Assembly: GCF_019352175.1 (NCBI RefSeq)
Contig: NZ_JACBYI010000009.1
Coordinates: forward strand, 62,001 to 126,000
Length of the DNA stretch: 64,000 bases
Direction: 5' to 3'
Source of the DNA: Paenibacillus sp. S150
Lineage (GTDB): Bacteria; Bacillota; Bacilli; Paenibacillales; Paenibacillaceae
In this document: positions 16,230 to 24,992 of the stretch, in pieces
Layout of the letters: each line of letters opens with the position of its first letter
Position numbering within the stretch: the stretch's first letter is position 1
Translations under genes and position numbers: made by a program
Notes under the pieces: generated by a model
Databases searched by the model: none
What the model saw: only the letters and a program-made list of their open reading frames with translations
Told to the model about the DNA's origin: nothing

Positions 16230-17417
16230 ATGGGTAAGCAAGTTGACAAATATGACGCACTTTGGACTCCGCCGGAGCCTCAGGACAACCCGGACAGCCC
16301 GCTCTCAAAAGCATTTAAACAGCCTTTGATGCTGGGTCTGTTTTTGCCTTTCCAAACAGGCGGGTGGTCTCAGTCTACCCTGCCGCGCGGAACGGACTGG
16401 ACGTACGCTTATAACTCCCGTGTAACCAAGCAGGCGGAAGCCTTCGGATTTGACGTTGTATTCGGCCTCTCGCAATGGCTGCCTAAAGGCGGCTTCGGGG
16501 GAGAGATGAGCTACCGCGAGAACTTTTTGGACCCGTTTGTCACGACCGTGGCGCTGGCGGCCGAAACAAGCCGGATTTTATTGCTGGGCACTATTCATAT
16601 TTTGTACGGCCCATGGCATCCGATGCACCTGGCCCGCTTTCTGGCGGCGGCCGACCACATTTCACAAGGCAGATTCGGCGCTAACATTGTGACAGGTTAT
16701 GCCGAAAATGAACCCCGCATGTTTGGTGCTGCCAGAAAGGATCATGACTCGCGGTATGAACAGTCGGCGGAATTCATCCGCATTTGTAATGCTTTGTGGT
16801 CCGGCAACGACAATTTGACATACGAAGGGGAGTTCTACTCCCTTGAAGAAGCCTATGTTTCGCCGCGGCCGCTTTACGGCCGGCCGGTCCTGGCTTCAGC
16901 TTCGGGGTCTCCGGCAGGCTTCCGCTATGCCGGGCAATTCTCGGACATTGTATTCGTGTCGAGTCCGGCGGGCGAGAAGCTGTCCGACGCTTTGCCTAAA
17001 TTGCCTGATCATGCTGCGGCGGTCAGGAATGAAGCGGCGGCGCGGGGAAGAAACGTCCGGGTCATCATTAACCCGACCATTATTGTGCGCCCTACCCGCC
17101 AAGAAGCGGAAGCCTACTATCAGGCTATAATGGATCATGCGGATTTGGGTTCAATACGCAACTTCTATGCCAGACACGCGGCAGGGGACAGCGTTTCATG
17201 GCTGGAACACTCGGCGAAAGGACGCGCGGTAGGCGGGCATCTGCATATCGTCGGCTCTCCCGAAGAGGTAGCCGGGCAGCTCGCCCAGCTCCATGCGGCA
17301 GGCATTGACGGGATTCAAATCACGTTTTACGATTACGAGCCGGAGCTGGCTTATTTTAGCGAAAGCGTCATTCCGCTCCTTGAGCAGCAGGGCTTGCGGC
17401 TGCCGGTTGAAATTTAA
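16230..17417 (+). CDS. LLM-class flavin-dependent monooxygenase (SsuD/SfnG-like)
   Basis: A 395-aa bacterial-luciferase-fold monooxygenase that uses reduced FMN and oxygen to break C-S or similar bonds. The order of motifs fits the SsuD/SfnG/RutA group: LMLGLFLPFQTGGW at the N-terminus, AEAFGFDVVFGLSQWL, LLLGTIHI, then HPMHLARFLAAADHISQGRF and GANIVTGYAENEPRMFG (flavin-binding loop), YEGEFYSL and SPRPLYGRPVLASASGSP. ATG 16230 is chosen because GGAGGG precedes it and because the -10 box at 16185 puts transcription start downstream of the in-frame GTG at 16194. No flavin reductase or transporter is adjacent, so the substrate is open; sulfonates or sulfones are likely. Confidence 0.88.
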   Translation: MGKQVDKYDALWTPPEPQDNPDSPLSKAFKQPLMLGLFLPFQTGGWSQSTLPRGTDWTYAYNSRVTKQAEAFGFDVVFGLSQWLPKGGFGGEMSYRENFLDPFVTTVALAAETSRILLLGTIHILYGPWHPMHLARFLAAADHISQGRFGANIVTGYAENEPRMFGAARKDHDSRYEQSAEFIRICNALWSGNDNLTYEGEFYSLEEAYVSPRPLYGRPVLASASGSPAGFRYAGQFSDIVFVSSPAGEKLSDALPKLPDHAAAVRNEAAARGRNVRVIINPTIIVRPTRQEAEAYYQAIMDHADLGSIRNFYARHAAGDSVSWLEHSAKGRAVGGHLHIVGSPEEVAGQLAQLHAAGIDGIQITFYDYEPELAYFSESVIPLLEQQGLRLPVEI

Positions 17418-17473
17418 TGAGATGGAGGCGGTAAGCGCCGGTAAGTCTTCTTGCGCAAACGCTAACTTTAAGG

Positions 17474-17504
17474 ACGGCAGCAGACCCTTCGGGCCCGCTG
17501 CCGT
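17474..17504 (+). terminator. strong hairpin with UUCG loop after the LLM gene
   Basis: ACGGCAGC (17474-17481) pairs with GCTGCCGT (17497-17504), and the inner CCC-TTCG-GG closes a stable tetraloop. There is no T run after it (ATTTGCGC), so it may act in mRNA stability or Rho-type termination rather than as a classical terminator. Confidence 0.5.
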
Positions 17505-17619
17505 ATTTGCGCAGAGAATGGGACAAGCATCGCGGGGGACAGGAAAAATGAAGTACAATAATGAAGTGAAGTGGAATTAGTGAACTTAATTGGACTGAAA
17601 AGCCTGCGGTAGGAGGAAT

Positions 17620-17752
17620 AGTGGGAAAAAGGCAACTTATTTTAGGCGTATTTCTCTCTAAAGGGGCGAAACGGATGGATTAGGTGTTCTATTTCCCACT
17701 AACGCGTTCGAAAAAGGGGAGCAGGGGAGAAATAAGTTTCCTTTTTCCACTT
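17620..17752. repeat. 133-bp intergenic inverted repeat element, copy A
   Basis: Starts with AGTGGGAAAAAGGCAACTTA (17620-17639) and ends with its near-perfect inverse (17731-17752; AAGTGGAAAAAGGAAACTTA on the other strand). An internal inverted unit TTTCCCACTAA is at 17692-17702. The same three-unit layout and almost the same length recur at 29011-29142, which identifies a dispersed non-coding family. It fills most of the 410-bp gap between the LLM and esterase genes. No ORF lies inside. Confidence 0.7.
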
Positions 17753-17827
17753 GGGTCCGCAGGTGCTACATACGGAGTTGATGAACAGTGTCATGTTTAG
17801 GATAAAGCAAATACGGGAGGTATACTT

Positions 17828-18724
17828 ATGAGGAAAATATCAGAAGAGAAGGTTTATTCAAGGGAGCAGCTGCAAAAAAAGGTAAGGCTGATTAAATGGT
17901 TGGCAGCCCACTCAACGAAAGCAGGCCGCATTGGAAAGAAGCGGAACGGCAAAGAACTTTTTCTGGATACGGTGGAAGGAAAAATCCGTGTGCTTGCATA
18001 CAACATGGAAGGATCTGAGAACCTCCCGCTGTTCATCAATATTCATGGAGGCGGCTTTATTTTGGGGCGTGCGGAGATGGATGATCCCTATTTGATGAAT
18101 GTGGCCGATAAAGCCAAGGTGAAGATTCTGAGCATTGACTACAGCCTTTCTCCGGAAGAGATATTTCCCAAAGCGCTGAACGAGTGCTATGCAGTTGTAA
18201 AATATGCAAAGGAACATGCCCGGGAGCTTGGTATAGATCCTGACCGCATCGCCCTGGGGGGTCACAGCGCCGGAGGCAATCTCAGCGCTGCAGTATGCCT
18301 GAAGAATATGGAAGCCAAAGAGTTGGATATTAAGTGCCTGATATTGGATTACCCGCCGCTGGATATTTATACTGATCCTTATCTTAAGCCGCAGCCGAAG
18401 GGGGCTCTTGCACCGGGGATGTGCCGGATATTTAATGCATGCTACTGCAACGGCAAAGAGGAACGGAAAAATCCGTTGGTCTCCCCTGTTTTTGCTACGG
18501 CAGATCAGGTGAAATCATTTCCCCCAACCCTGATTTTAACAGCAAGCCGGGATTCCTTATATAAGGAGGCGGAAGATTTCAGGGATAAACTAGCAGAGGC
18601 AGGCGTAGTTGTAACCCATAAGCGCTTTGAAGGTTCGCTGCATGGCTTTACCTTGAGCGATAAGCCGGATGCTGTGAAAGGATGGCAGATGATGATTGAT
18701 CATCTGAACCGTTATCTGCATTGA
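17828..18724 (+). CDS. alpha/beta-hydrolase, HSL-type esterase
   Basis: A 298-aa carboxylesterase of the hormone-sensitive-lipase (GDXG) family. Oxyanion motif HGGGF begins at His73; the nucleophile elbow GHSAGG has Ser147; the acid is Asp242 in ASRDSLYKEA; the base is His272 in SLHGF. So the complete catalytic triad is present. There is no signal peptide; the protein is cytosolic. GGGAGG is 8 bp before ATG. It is followed by a putative regulated promoter for the next operon, and the physiological substrate is unknown. Confidence 0.9.
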   Translation: MRKISEEKVYSREQLQKKVRLIKWLAAHSTKAGRIGKKRNGKELFLDTVEGKIRVLAYNMEGSENLPLFINIHGGGFILGRAEMDDPYLMNVADKAKVKILSIDYSLSPEEIFPKALNECYAVVKYAKEHARELGIDPDRIALGGHSAGGNLSAAVCLKNMEAKELDIKCLILDYPPLDIYTDPYLKPQPKGALAPGMCRIFNACYCNGKEERKNPLVSPVFATADQVKSFPPTLILTASRDSLYKEAEDFRDKLAEAGVVVTHKRFEGSLHGFTLSDKPDAVKGWQMMIDHLNRYLH

Positions 18725-18769
18725 CACAGTTTCATGAGAAAAAAGAAAGTTATAAAATCCCGTCCATGA

Positions 18770-18802
18770 CTAAAGGTCCAGTAAAGCTGGCCGTGTTATA
18801 TT
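18770..18802 (+). promoter_or_regulatory. promoter with 11-bp direct repeats (OmpR-type site)
   Basis: CTAAAG (18770-18775) and GTAAAG (18781-18786) are spaced by 11 bp, then 10 bp, then TATATT (18797-18802). This precedes the gene for an exported protein and the two-component system, so autoregulation is likely. The geometry is identical to that at 12039 and 54570. Confidence 0.5.
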
Positions 18803-18853
18803 CATTCCTGTAAGGCAGCTGCTTACAAAAATCGTAATGATGGAGGTAAAGCT

Positions 18854-19387
18854 ATGAAACCAGCCCTAAAAGATTCATTTCGCCAGCTTAAAACCAAGCC
18901 TGCTGCTGCTGCTGTATTCGCCGTTCTGCTCTTGACACTGGGAACCAGCGCGGCATTTGCCGCTACCGGAATTCAGATACCGGCAGTTAATGCAGAAAGC
19001 CAGGGCGCATCGGCAGATGAACAACTGGAAGCCGTGCCGGTTTCTGCGGCCGGAAGCAGCATTGCCGCCGAAACCCGTGAAGACGGCAAGACCTATTATT
19101 CGGCGGATGAGGGAAAAACCTGGAGCCTGGAAGTCCCGGCAGGATTCCAGATTATCGCAGATGATGAAAAGGGCAGCATTCAGGTCGTTCCAGATGGGAT
19201 TTCTGCCCAAGCGGCAAGCTATGGTGCGCCGGTGGAGGAAGCAGGCACGTTTACCGTCGAAGTCCGGGAAGACGGGAAGCAATACTTTTCGGCAGATGGG
19301 GGAGAAAGCTGGAGCCTGACTCCTCCGGCAGGGATTCAGCTTTCCCGGGATGGAGACAGCTATAGCGCCAGTATCAGCAATCCTTAA
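18854..19387 (+). CDS. exported protein with two BNR-like repeats, upstream of a two-component system
   Basis: I do not recognise a named family. The 177-aa product has a signal or anchor segment (about residues 17-37, AAAAVFAVLLLTLGTSAAFA) and then two copies of a 24-residue motif: EDGKTYYSADEGKTWSLEVP (near 76) and EDGKQYFSADGGESWSLTPP (near 137). These contain the S-x-D-x-G-x-T/S-W Asp-box of BNR/sialidase-type repeats. Two repeats are too few for a propeller. It is likely an extracytoplasmic partner or target of the sensor kinase two genes downstream. AATGATGGAGG precedes ATG. Confidence 0.75.
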   Translation: MKPALKDSFRQLKTKPAAAAVFAVLLLTLGTSAAFAATGIQIPAVNAESQGASADEQLEAVPVSAAGSSIAAETREDGKTYYSADEGKTWSLEVPAGFQIIADDEKGSIQVVPDGISAQAASYGAPVEEAGTFTVEVREDGKQYFSADGGESWSLTPPAGIQLSRDGDSYSASISNP

Positions 19388-19493
19388 CAAGTAATTTAAG
19401 TGAGGGCGAAGAGGCTGTCCGGGCAGCCTCTTTCGCTGTATTTCGCTGCATCCGTATGTATAAAAGCTATCAACTGAAGAAGGAATTGAAGCG

Positions 19494-20189
19494 ATGCGGG
19501 TATTAATGATCGAAGATGAAAAATACATGGCAGAAGCGATTGCCCAGGTGCTGAGGAAGCATCATTACAGCGTGGATTTGGCTTATGACGGAGAAAATGG
19601 TCTGGACTTTGCGGTTACCGGAATTTACGATTTGATTATTCTGGACATTATGCTGCCCAAGCTGGACGGTATTCAAGTTCTTCGCAGGCTGCGCGATGAA
19701 GGGATCGCCATACCGGTTATTCTGTTAACCGCAAGAGACGCTCCGGAGGATAAGGTGCGGGGCTTGGACACCGGCGCAGACGATTATCTGGCCAAGCCCT
19801 TCCATACCGGAGAGCTGCTGGCGCGCATACGCGCGTTAGGCCGCAGAACACCGGAGTGGCTTCGTGACGGTGTTTTAAGCTGCGCGGATTTGGAGTTGAA
19901 TCCGCAAACGCTAATCTGCTCATGCAATGGCGAGGAAATACAGCTCCCCTTGAAAGAAGCGCAGGTCCTGGAACTGCTGATGAAAAGCAGCCCGAGAATT
20001 GTATCCAAGGAGCATATGATCGACAAGCTGTGGGGGTATGATACGGAAGCGGAGGGAAACCGCGTAGAGATTCATATTTCCTTATTGCGCAAAAAATTGA
20101 ACCGGCTCCAGACGAAGGTATCCATTGAGACAGTTCGCCATGCAGGATATGTACTGCGGCAGCGGAGGGATGAAACCGGAAATGTTTAG
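19494..20189 (+). CDS. OmpR/PhoB-family response regulator
   Basis: A 231-aa response regulator. The receiver domain has the acidic pocket (IEDEK near residue 5), phospho-acceptor Asp51 (LIILDIMLPK), Thr in LLTARD and Lys in LAKPFHTGEL. The C-terminal winged helix includes LPLKEAQVLELLM, SKEHMIDKLWGYD and VEIHISLLRKKL. Its ribosome binding site AAGAAGGAATTGAAGCG is just upstream. It is co-transcribed with the preceding exported protein and overlaps the kinase gene. It is the only OmpR-type regulator in the window and therefore the natural candidate for binding the 11-bp direct repeats at three promoters. Confidence 0.95.
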   Translation: MRVLMIEDEKYMAEAIAQVLRKHHYSVDLAYDGENGLDFAVTGIYDLIILDIMLPKLDGIQVLRRLRDEGIAIPVILLTARDAPEDKVRGLDTGADDYLAKPFHTGELLARIRALGRRTPEWLRDGVLSCADLELNPQTLICSCNGEEIQLPLKEAQVLELLMKSSPRIVSKEHMIDKLWGYDTEAEGNRVEIHISLLRKKLNRLQTKVSIETVRHAGYVLRQRRDETGNV

Positions 20190-21483
20190 AAAGCTGCGAA
20201 ACACCTTATTATTGTTCAATATATCCATTACGGGAATCGTTATATTGGCTGCATTTGGCACGATTTATTGGATTACGTCCAGCAGTATTCAGGCCGACAT
20301 CCATGCCAAGCTGTACAACGTACCGCAAATTGAATTTTCAGGAGGCGGAGGAGCCTCCCTTTCCGCTCAAGTGCAGGACTCGGATTCATTGGACACTGAG
20401 AGTCAAATCGTGATCAATGCCTCCGAAATGTTCAGCCTGGAGACCGACTCTGCCGGAAAGCTTGTGGAGATTTATTCTGCTCTGGAGCTGCCGGAAACAG
20501 CGTATGAGCCTGCAGCCCGGCAGGCGCTTACCCTAAAGAACAGCAGCTCGCTCATTCACTGGCAGGGCAAGCAGTGGCGCTGCAGAATCGTTGCTGTACA
20601 GGAGGCTGCGGAAGGCTCTGCTAAAGAAGACGCATCCTTGGCCAAGCAGCGCTTGCGGATTACCTTTCTGGATGTTACAGATAGCTATAAGACACTGAAT
20701 GCCCTGAGGAATACGTTGCTGGCCGTTGGCGCGGCGGTGCTTTTTCTGCTTGCGGCCATCAGTTTTTTCTTCGCGAACCGGGCGATCCGTCCTGTGATTG
20801 AGGCTTGGGCGAAACAGAAGCAATTTGTGTCAGACGCCTCTCACGAACTGAAGACGCCGCTTTCCATCGTCAACGCCAATCTCGGTGTGCTTTTGGAGAA
20901 CCGGAGTGAAACGGTCGGGAGCCAATTGAAATGGCTGGAATATATACAGGCCGGAACGGATCGCATGACGAAGCTTATTTACGATTTGCTGGCATTGGCC
21001 CGGATGGAGGACAGCTCCCGTCAGCCGCAGGCCCGGACCTTTGACCTCAGCCATACGGTGGAGGAGGTATTGAGTACATTTGAGGCAGCTATCATCCTGA
21101 AAAATATTACACTTACACAGTCCGGCGTTCCTCAGGCTATCGTAAAAGAGGACGAAGAGCGAATCCGGCATTTGCTCCAGATTTTAGTGGATAACGCAGT
21201 CAAATATGTTGATGAAGGCGGGGAAATTCATGTCTCGGTAACCAGAATAAAATCGCGGGTCCAGTTTGAAATTACCAATACCGGGGAGGGGATCGGGCAG
21301 GAGGAGCTGCCGAAAGTGTTTGACCGCTTTTATAGGACCGATTCCTCCAGAACATATGAAAGCGGCAGCTTTGGTCTGGGACTGGCCATAGCCAAGAGTA
21401 TTGTCGAGCAAGCGGGCGGCAGCATCGCGGTGCAAAGCAAGGCGGGGCAGACTGCCTTTATGTTTACGTTAAAGCTGCAATAA
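20182..21483 (+). CDS. membrane sensor histidine kinase
   Basis: A 433-aa EnvZ/PhoR-type kinase. TM1 is near residues 7-30 and TM2 near 176-198 (VGAAVLFLLAAISFFFA), with an extracytoplasmic sensor of about 140 residues between them. The H-box SDASHELKTPLS has His221, the N-box is LVDNAVKY, and G boxes RFYRTDSSRTYESGSFGLGL and IAVQSKAGQTAF follow. ATG 20182 overlaps the regulator stop by 8 bp and has GGAGGG 12 bp upstream. The in-frame ATG at 20170 directly abuts that site and is less likely. Its ligand is unknown. Confidence 0.93.
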   Translation: MFRKLRNTLLLFNISITGIVILAAFGTIYWITSSSIQADIHAKLYNVPQIEFSGGGGASLSAQVQDSDSLDTESQIVINASEMFSLETDSAGKLVEIYSALELPETAYEPAARQALTLKNSSSLIHWQGKQWRCRIVAVQEAAEGSAKEDASLAKQRLRITFLDVTDSYKTLNALRNTLLAVGAAVLFLLAAISFFFANRAIRPVIEAWAKQKQFVSDASHELKTPLSIVNANLGVLLENRSETVGSQLKWLEYIQAGTDRMTKLIYDLLALARMEDSSRQPQARTFDLSHTVEEVLSTFEAAIILKNITLTQSGVPQAIVKEDEERIRHLLQILVDNAVKYVDEGGEIHVSVTRIKSRVQFEITNTGEGIGQEELPKVFDRFYRTDSSRTYESGSFGLGLAIAKSIVEQAGGSIAVQSKAGQTAFMFTLKLQ

Positions 21484-21611
21484 GCAGCGCGGCGGAGTAA
21501 GAACAGCCTGACTGTTTAAGTTGACCGAAAGGCAATGTGCCGATAGAATGGCTGGCCGTGCGCTCTACCGGATGGCTTCAATATATTGCGTCATGTTAAT
21601 TGCTGCGGAAC

Positions 21612-21629
21612 GTTTGTTCCAATGCAAAC
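21612..21629. promoter_or_regulatory. possible ROK/XylR-type operator
   Basis: GTTTG (21612-21616), 8 bp, CAAAC (21625-21629), extended by AAC on the left and GTT on the right. This resembles the GTTTG-n9-CAAAC dyad known for XylR operators. It lies about 85 bp upstream of the probable promoter of the ROK gene. Confidence 0.35.
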
Positions 21630-21678
21630 CGTTCAGGATCATTCCGTGAACAAAATGAGTATTTTTTTGCTTATGTTA

Positions 21679-21741
21679 GTGAATTTATTCACAAATTCAA
21701 CATACCAGATCATTGCAAAACCGGGTGGGAATGTATATGAT
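21679..21741 (+). promoter_or_regulatory. promoter and palindrome upstream of the ROK regulator
   Basis: TTGCAA (21713-21718), 17 bp, TATGAT (21736-21741) form a good sigma-A-type promoter, with start near 21748. Just upstream is the palindrome GTGAATTTATTCAC (21679-21692), a possible regulator site. Together with the preceding entry this accounts for the 303-bp gap after the kinase gene. Confidence 0.5.
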
Positions 21742-21786
21742 AAATACATACATTACAAAAGTACATTTATAAAAGTCGGAGGATTT

Positions 21787-22920
21787 ATGATAATGGCCAC
21801 ATACCGCTTGAACAGCATGGAAGTCAAGAAAATGAACCGTAACGCCATTTATCGATATTTGTATCATCACGAATCGACTTCCATTCAGGAAATTGCGCAG
21901 GCGCTGAATCTGAGTCTTCCCACGGTTACGCAGAATCTCAAAGAGCTGCAGGAAAGAGAGCTGGTTGTAGAGACTGGTTTGTTCGAGTCCACAGGGGGCA
22001 GGAAGGCAAAAGCGATGGCCTGCAACAGTGTGGCCCAATATGCGGTCGGTCTGGATATTACCCGCAATCATGTCGGCATCGTCATGATCGATCTGAGCGG
22101 CAAAATCGTCAAGAATGTCCGGAACCATTTCCCCTTTGCCAATAGCGAAGCCTACTTTAAGGGAGTAGGGGAGCTGGTAGAGGATTTTGTACAGGAATGC
22201 GAAGTGGACAGCAGTAAAATACTGGGGGTTGGCATTGCGCTGCCAGCTATTCTCTCCGACGACCGCCAAACGGTAAGCTACGCCACCGTCATTGATTTCA
22301 AAGGGGGAAGCGTCCGGAGGTTCGCCGAATACATTCCCTATCCCTGCGTCCTCAGCAATGATGCGAATGCGGCCGGCTTCACGGAACTGTGGGGGGAAAA
22401 GGACATTCACAATGTTGTGTACCTGTCGCTAAACAATAGTGTGGGCGGCTCGTTCATTGTCGGCAACCAGATTTATGCCGGGCAGAATCACCGGGGCGGC
22501 GAATTCGGCCATATGACCATTATGCCCGGAGGCCGCACCTGCTATTGCGGGCAGAAGGGCTGTGTGGACGCTTATTGCTCGGCCAGAATTCTCTCCGACA
22601 GCACGAAGGGCAGCATTTCCGAATTCTTCCGCTTGCTGCGGGAGGGCCGGGAGCCGCAAAAAACCATCTGGGAGGAGTACCTTGGTTATCTGGTGGTCAC
22701 AATCAACAATCTGCGCATGCTGTACGACTGCGATGTAATCCTGGGCGGCTATGCCGGCGCCTATATGGAGGAATATATTGATACCCTCCAGGAGCTGGCG
22801 GCCCGGAAGAACACCTTCGAGACAGACGGCAAATACCTGCGTGTCTGCAAATACAAGCTGGAGGCCACTGCCGTGGGAGCTGCACTGGAGCTGGTGGCCG
22901 AATTTATTGACAGCATCTAG
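21787..22920 (+). CDS. ROK-family transcriptional regulator (XylR/NagC-like)
   Basis: A 377-aa ROK repressor. An N-terminal winged HTH (STSIQEIAQALNLSLPTVTQ, about residues 28-47) precedes the sugar-kinase-like fold. The ROK zinc signature is complete: GHMTIMPGGRTCYCGQKGCV with a fourth Cys in DAYCSA. The pseudo-ATP site VGLDITRNHVGIVMIDL is also present. ATG 21787 has GTCGGAGG just before it; the frame is open a further 67 codons upstream but that part lies before the promoter. It sits upstream of, and in the same direction as, a sugar-type ABC importer and polyol dehydrogenase, so it probably controls them. Confidence 0.9.
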   Translation: MIMATYRLNSMEVKKMNRNAIYRYLYHHESTSIQEIAQALNLSLPTVTQNLKELQERELVVETGLFESTGGRKAKAMACNSVAQYAVGLDITRNHVGIVMIDLSGKIVKNVRNHFPFANSEAYFKGVGELVEDFVQECEVDSSKILGVGIALPAILSDDRQTVSYATVIDFKGGSVRRFAEYIPYPCVLSNDANAAGFTELWGEKDIHNVVYLSLNNSVGGSFIVGNQIYAGQNHRGGEFGHMTIMPGGRTCYCGQKGCVDAYCSARILSDSTKGSISEFFRLLREGREPQKTIWEEYLGYLVVTINNLRMLYDCDVILGGYAGAYMEEYIDTLQELAARKNTFETDGKYLRVCKYKLEATAVGAALELVAEFIDSI

Positions 22921-22983
22921 CTTGATACCGGGTATGCTTGCCTTCAGCACTCTTGCATCATTTTATCCGTGATTTTAGTGAAT

Positions 22984-23088
22984 TATATAGAGTGAACTTA
23001 AGAATGTAACTTGCTGCACGGACGAAATCCTTGCTCCGCAAGGGGTTCGTCCATCGGCTGTCCATCATTCTTAAGTTCAGCTTATATA
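22984..23088. repeat. 105-bp nested palindromic element
   Basis: Outer arms of 23 bp (22984-23006 and 23066-23088) share a perfect TGAACTTAAGAATG core. Inside are GGACGAA (23020-23026)/TTCGTCC and CCTTGC/GCAAGG stems around a TCC loop. The unit can form a long cruciform and has no coding content, which suggests a REP/MITE-type element. Half-like copies of the end sequence occur near 17578, 28760 and 52043. Confidence 0.65.
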
Positions 23089-23116
23089 GCGAAAAAATTC
23101 AAACTCCTGCTCCCAT

Positions 23117-23173
23117 GCTCCTCCGGTGGAGGGACGATGCTGCGTTTGCGGTTTCGGCCTCTTCCGGAGGAGC
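23117..23173. repeat. 10-bp perfect inverted repeat
   Basis: GCTCCTCCGG (23117-23126) and CCGGAGGAGC (23164-23173), followed by TTTT. It could be a weak terminator for transcripts from the ROK side or part of a decayed element. Nothing coding is supported between 22921 and 23479. Confidence 0.4.
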
Positions 23174-23309
23174 TTTTGCATGCCGGTCTGTTGTGCGCAA
23201 ATGCCCATCTGAATCTCGGTGCCGCTTCTGTATATACCCGGGCTGCTCTTCGGATAATAATATCGTGCAGGCAATCAATGAATGCGTTTCCAACTTTTTT
23301 AGGTTTTTG

Positions 23310-23337
23310 TTGACTTCAATTCAAAACTGGCTATAAT
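23310..23337 (+). promoter_or_regulatory. sigma-A promoter of the sugar ABC operon
   Basis: TTGACT (23310-23315), a 16-bp spacer and a consensus TATAAT (23332-23337). Transcription would start near 23344 and leave a leader of about 136 nt before the ATPase gene. Confidence 0.75.
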
Positions 23338-23479
23338 CTTATTTAGAAGGTTTTATAAAAGTATTTTAGTAACAATTGGAGCAGGTGAGAATCCAGTGTC
23401 AACTAAGCTGTGAGGGGGACGCTGACCTTGAGAGACAGACGGGTAAACAATGGGGACTACATCATTTGGAGGGAAGGGA

Positions 23480-24991
23480 ATGGAACAGAGCAATAAGCTT
23501 AGGGTATCGCAGATCGAGAAATCCTTTCCGGGGGTTAAGGCGTTAGACAAGATTGACTTTACGGTGAAAAAGGGTTCGGTGCATGTCCTGTGCGGCGAGA
23601 ACGGCGCGGGAAAATCAACCTTGATGAAAATCATCAACGGCATTCACCAGCCGGACGGCGGACAAATCTTCATCGACGAGAAGCCTGTCAAAATTGGAAA
23701 CCCGATTCAGGCCCGGAATTTGGGGATCTCGATGATTTTTCAGGAGCTGAATTACGTGCCGGAAATGACAGTCGAAGAGAACATTTTTCTTGGGAATCTG
23801 CCGGCGAACAGGTTCGGCAAGGTGAACTGGAGGGAGGTCAGACAGCGTACAACTGAGCTGCTGCGGGCAGAGAATCTGCCGTATTCTCCCACCACGCTGC
23901 TCAAAGACTTGACGGTCTCGGATATTCAGATGCTGGAAATTATGAAAGCGATTTCGTACAAGTCGGACATTATCATTATGGATGAGCCTACTTCGGCGAT
24001 TACCCATGAGGAAGTGGATAAGCTGTTCGTCAAAATCAGAGAGCTGCAGGCACGCGGCGTCAGCATCATATACATTTCCCATAAGCTGGACGAAATATTC
24101 CAGATCGCCGACGAGATTACGGTGTTCCGCGACGGAACGGTGGTGGAAAGCCATCCCAGGGAAGAGCTGGATATCGAGACGGTCATTTCCCTGATGGTAG
24201 GACGCAAGCTTACCAACACTTACCCGAAGGAGGAAGTCGAGATTGGAGAAACGCTGCTTAAGGTGGAGAACCTGTGCGGCGCCGGCGGCTACCGGAATGT
24301 CAGCTTCCATGTCCGCAAGGGTGAAATGGTCGGCTTTGCAGGATTGATCGGAGCGGGAAGAACAGAGGTTATGCGCTCGCTCTTCGGGCTTGATCCCATC
24401 GTATCCGGGAAGGTCTACATGAAGGGCCGGGAAGTTAACATTAAAAGTGTGGAGCAGAGCATTCGCAACGGCATGGTCATGCTCTCCGAGGACAGACGCC
24501 GGTATGGGATTATTCCCATGCGGTCGGTCAAGGAGAATACGACGCTGTCGTCTCTGAAAAGCATCTTCTACCGGTTCCGCTATCACGGGAAGACCGAGCA
24601 AACCATCGTTTCCGGCATGTTTCAGAAGATGCGGGTAAAGACTCCTTCCATGGAAACCGTCATTGCTTCGTTGAGCGGGGGGAACCAGCAAAAGGTAGTA
24701 TTGGCCAAATGGATGCTTCTAAATCCCGATGTTCTCATTCTGGATGAGCCGACCCGGGGAATCGACGTGGGCGCAAAATATGAAATCTATAAGCTGATGA
24801 CGGATCTGGTCAAGGAAGGGAAGGTCGTCATTATGGTATCCTCCGAGCTTCCCGAGCTGATTGGAATGTGCGACCGGATATATGTGATGGCCAAGGGAAC
24901 CATTACAGGGGAGCTCAGCCGAAAAGACTTCTCCCAGGAGCAGATCATGAAATACGCGACCGGAACGAAAACATCAAATGAGGTGAACTGA
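23480..24991 (+). CDS. sugar ABC transporter, double ATP-binding subunit (RbsA/MglA type)
   Basis: A 503-aa ATPase with two nucleotide-binding domains, typical of ribose/galactose/xylose importers. Domain 1 has Walker A GENGAGKST, signature LTVSDIQMLEI (weak) and Walker B IIIMDEPTSA. Domain 2 has a degenerate Walker A (GLIGAGRTE) and then LSGGNQQKVV and LILDEPTRGID, the usual asymmetry of this family. ATG 23480 is chosen because GGAGGGAAGGG precedes it. First gene of the ATPase-permease-binding protein-dehydrogenase operon. Confidence 0.95.
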   Translation: MEQSNKLRVSQIEKSFPGVKALDKIDFTVKKGSVHVLCGENGAGKSTLMKIINGIHQPDGGQIFIDEKPVKIGNPIQARNLGISMIFQELNYVPEMTVEENIFLGNLPANRFGKVNWREVRQRTTELLRAENLPYSPTTLLKDLTVSDIQMLEIMKAISYKSDIIIMDEPTSAITHEEVDKLFVKIRELQARGVSIIYISHKLDEIFQIADEITVFRDGTVVESHPREELDIETVISLMVGRKLTNTYPKEEVEIGETLLKVENLCGAGGYRNVSFHVRKGEMVGFAGLIGAGRTEVMRSLFGLDPIVSGKVYMKGREVNIKSVEQSIRNGMVMLSEDRRRYGIIPMRSVKENTTLSSLKSIFYRFRYHGKTEQTIVSGMFQKMRVKTPSMETVIASLSGGNQQKVVLAKWMLLNPDVLILDEPTRGIDVGAKYEIYKLMTDLVKEGKVVIMVSSELPELIGMCDRIYVMAKGTITGELSRKDFSQEQIMKYATGTKTSNEVN

Positions 24992-24992
24992 A

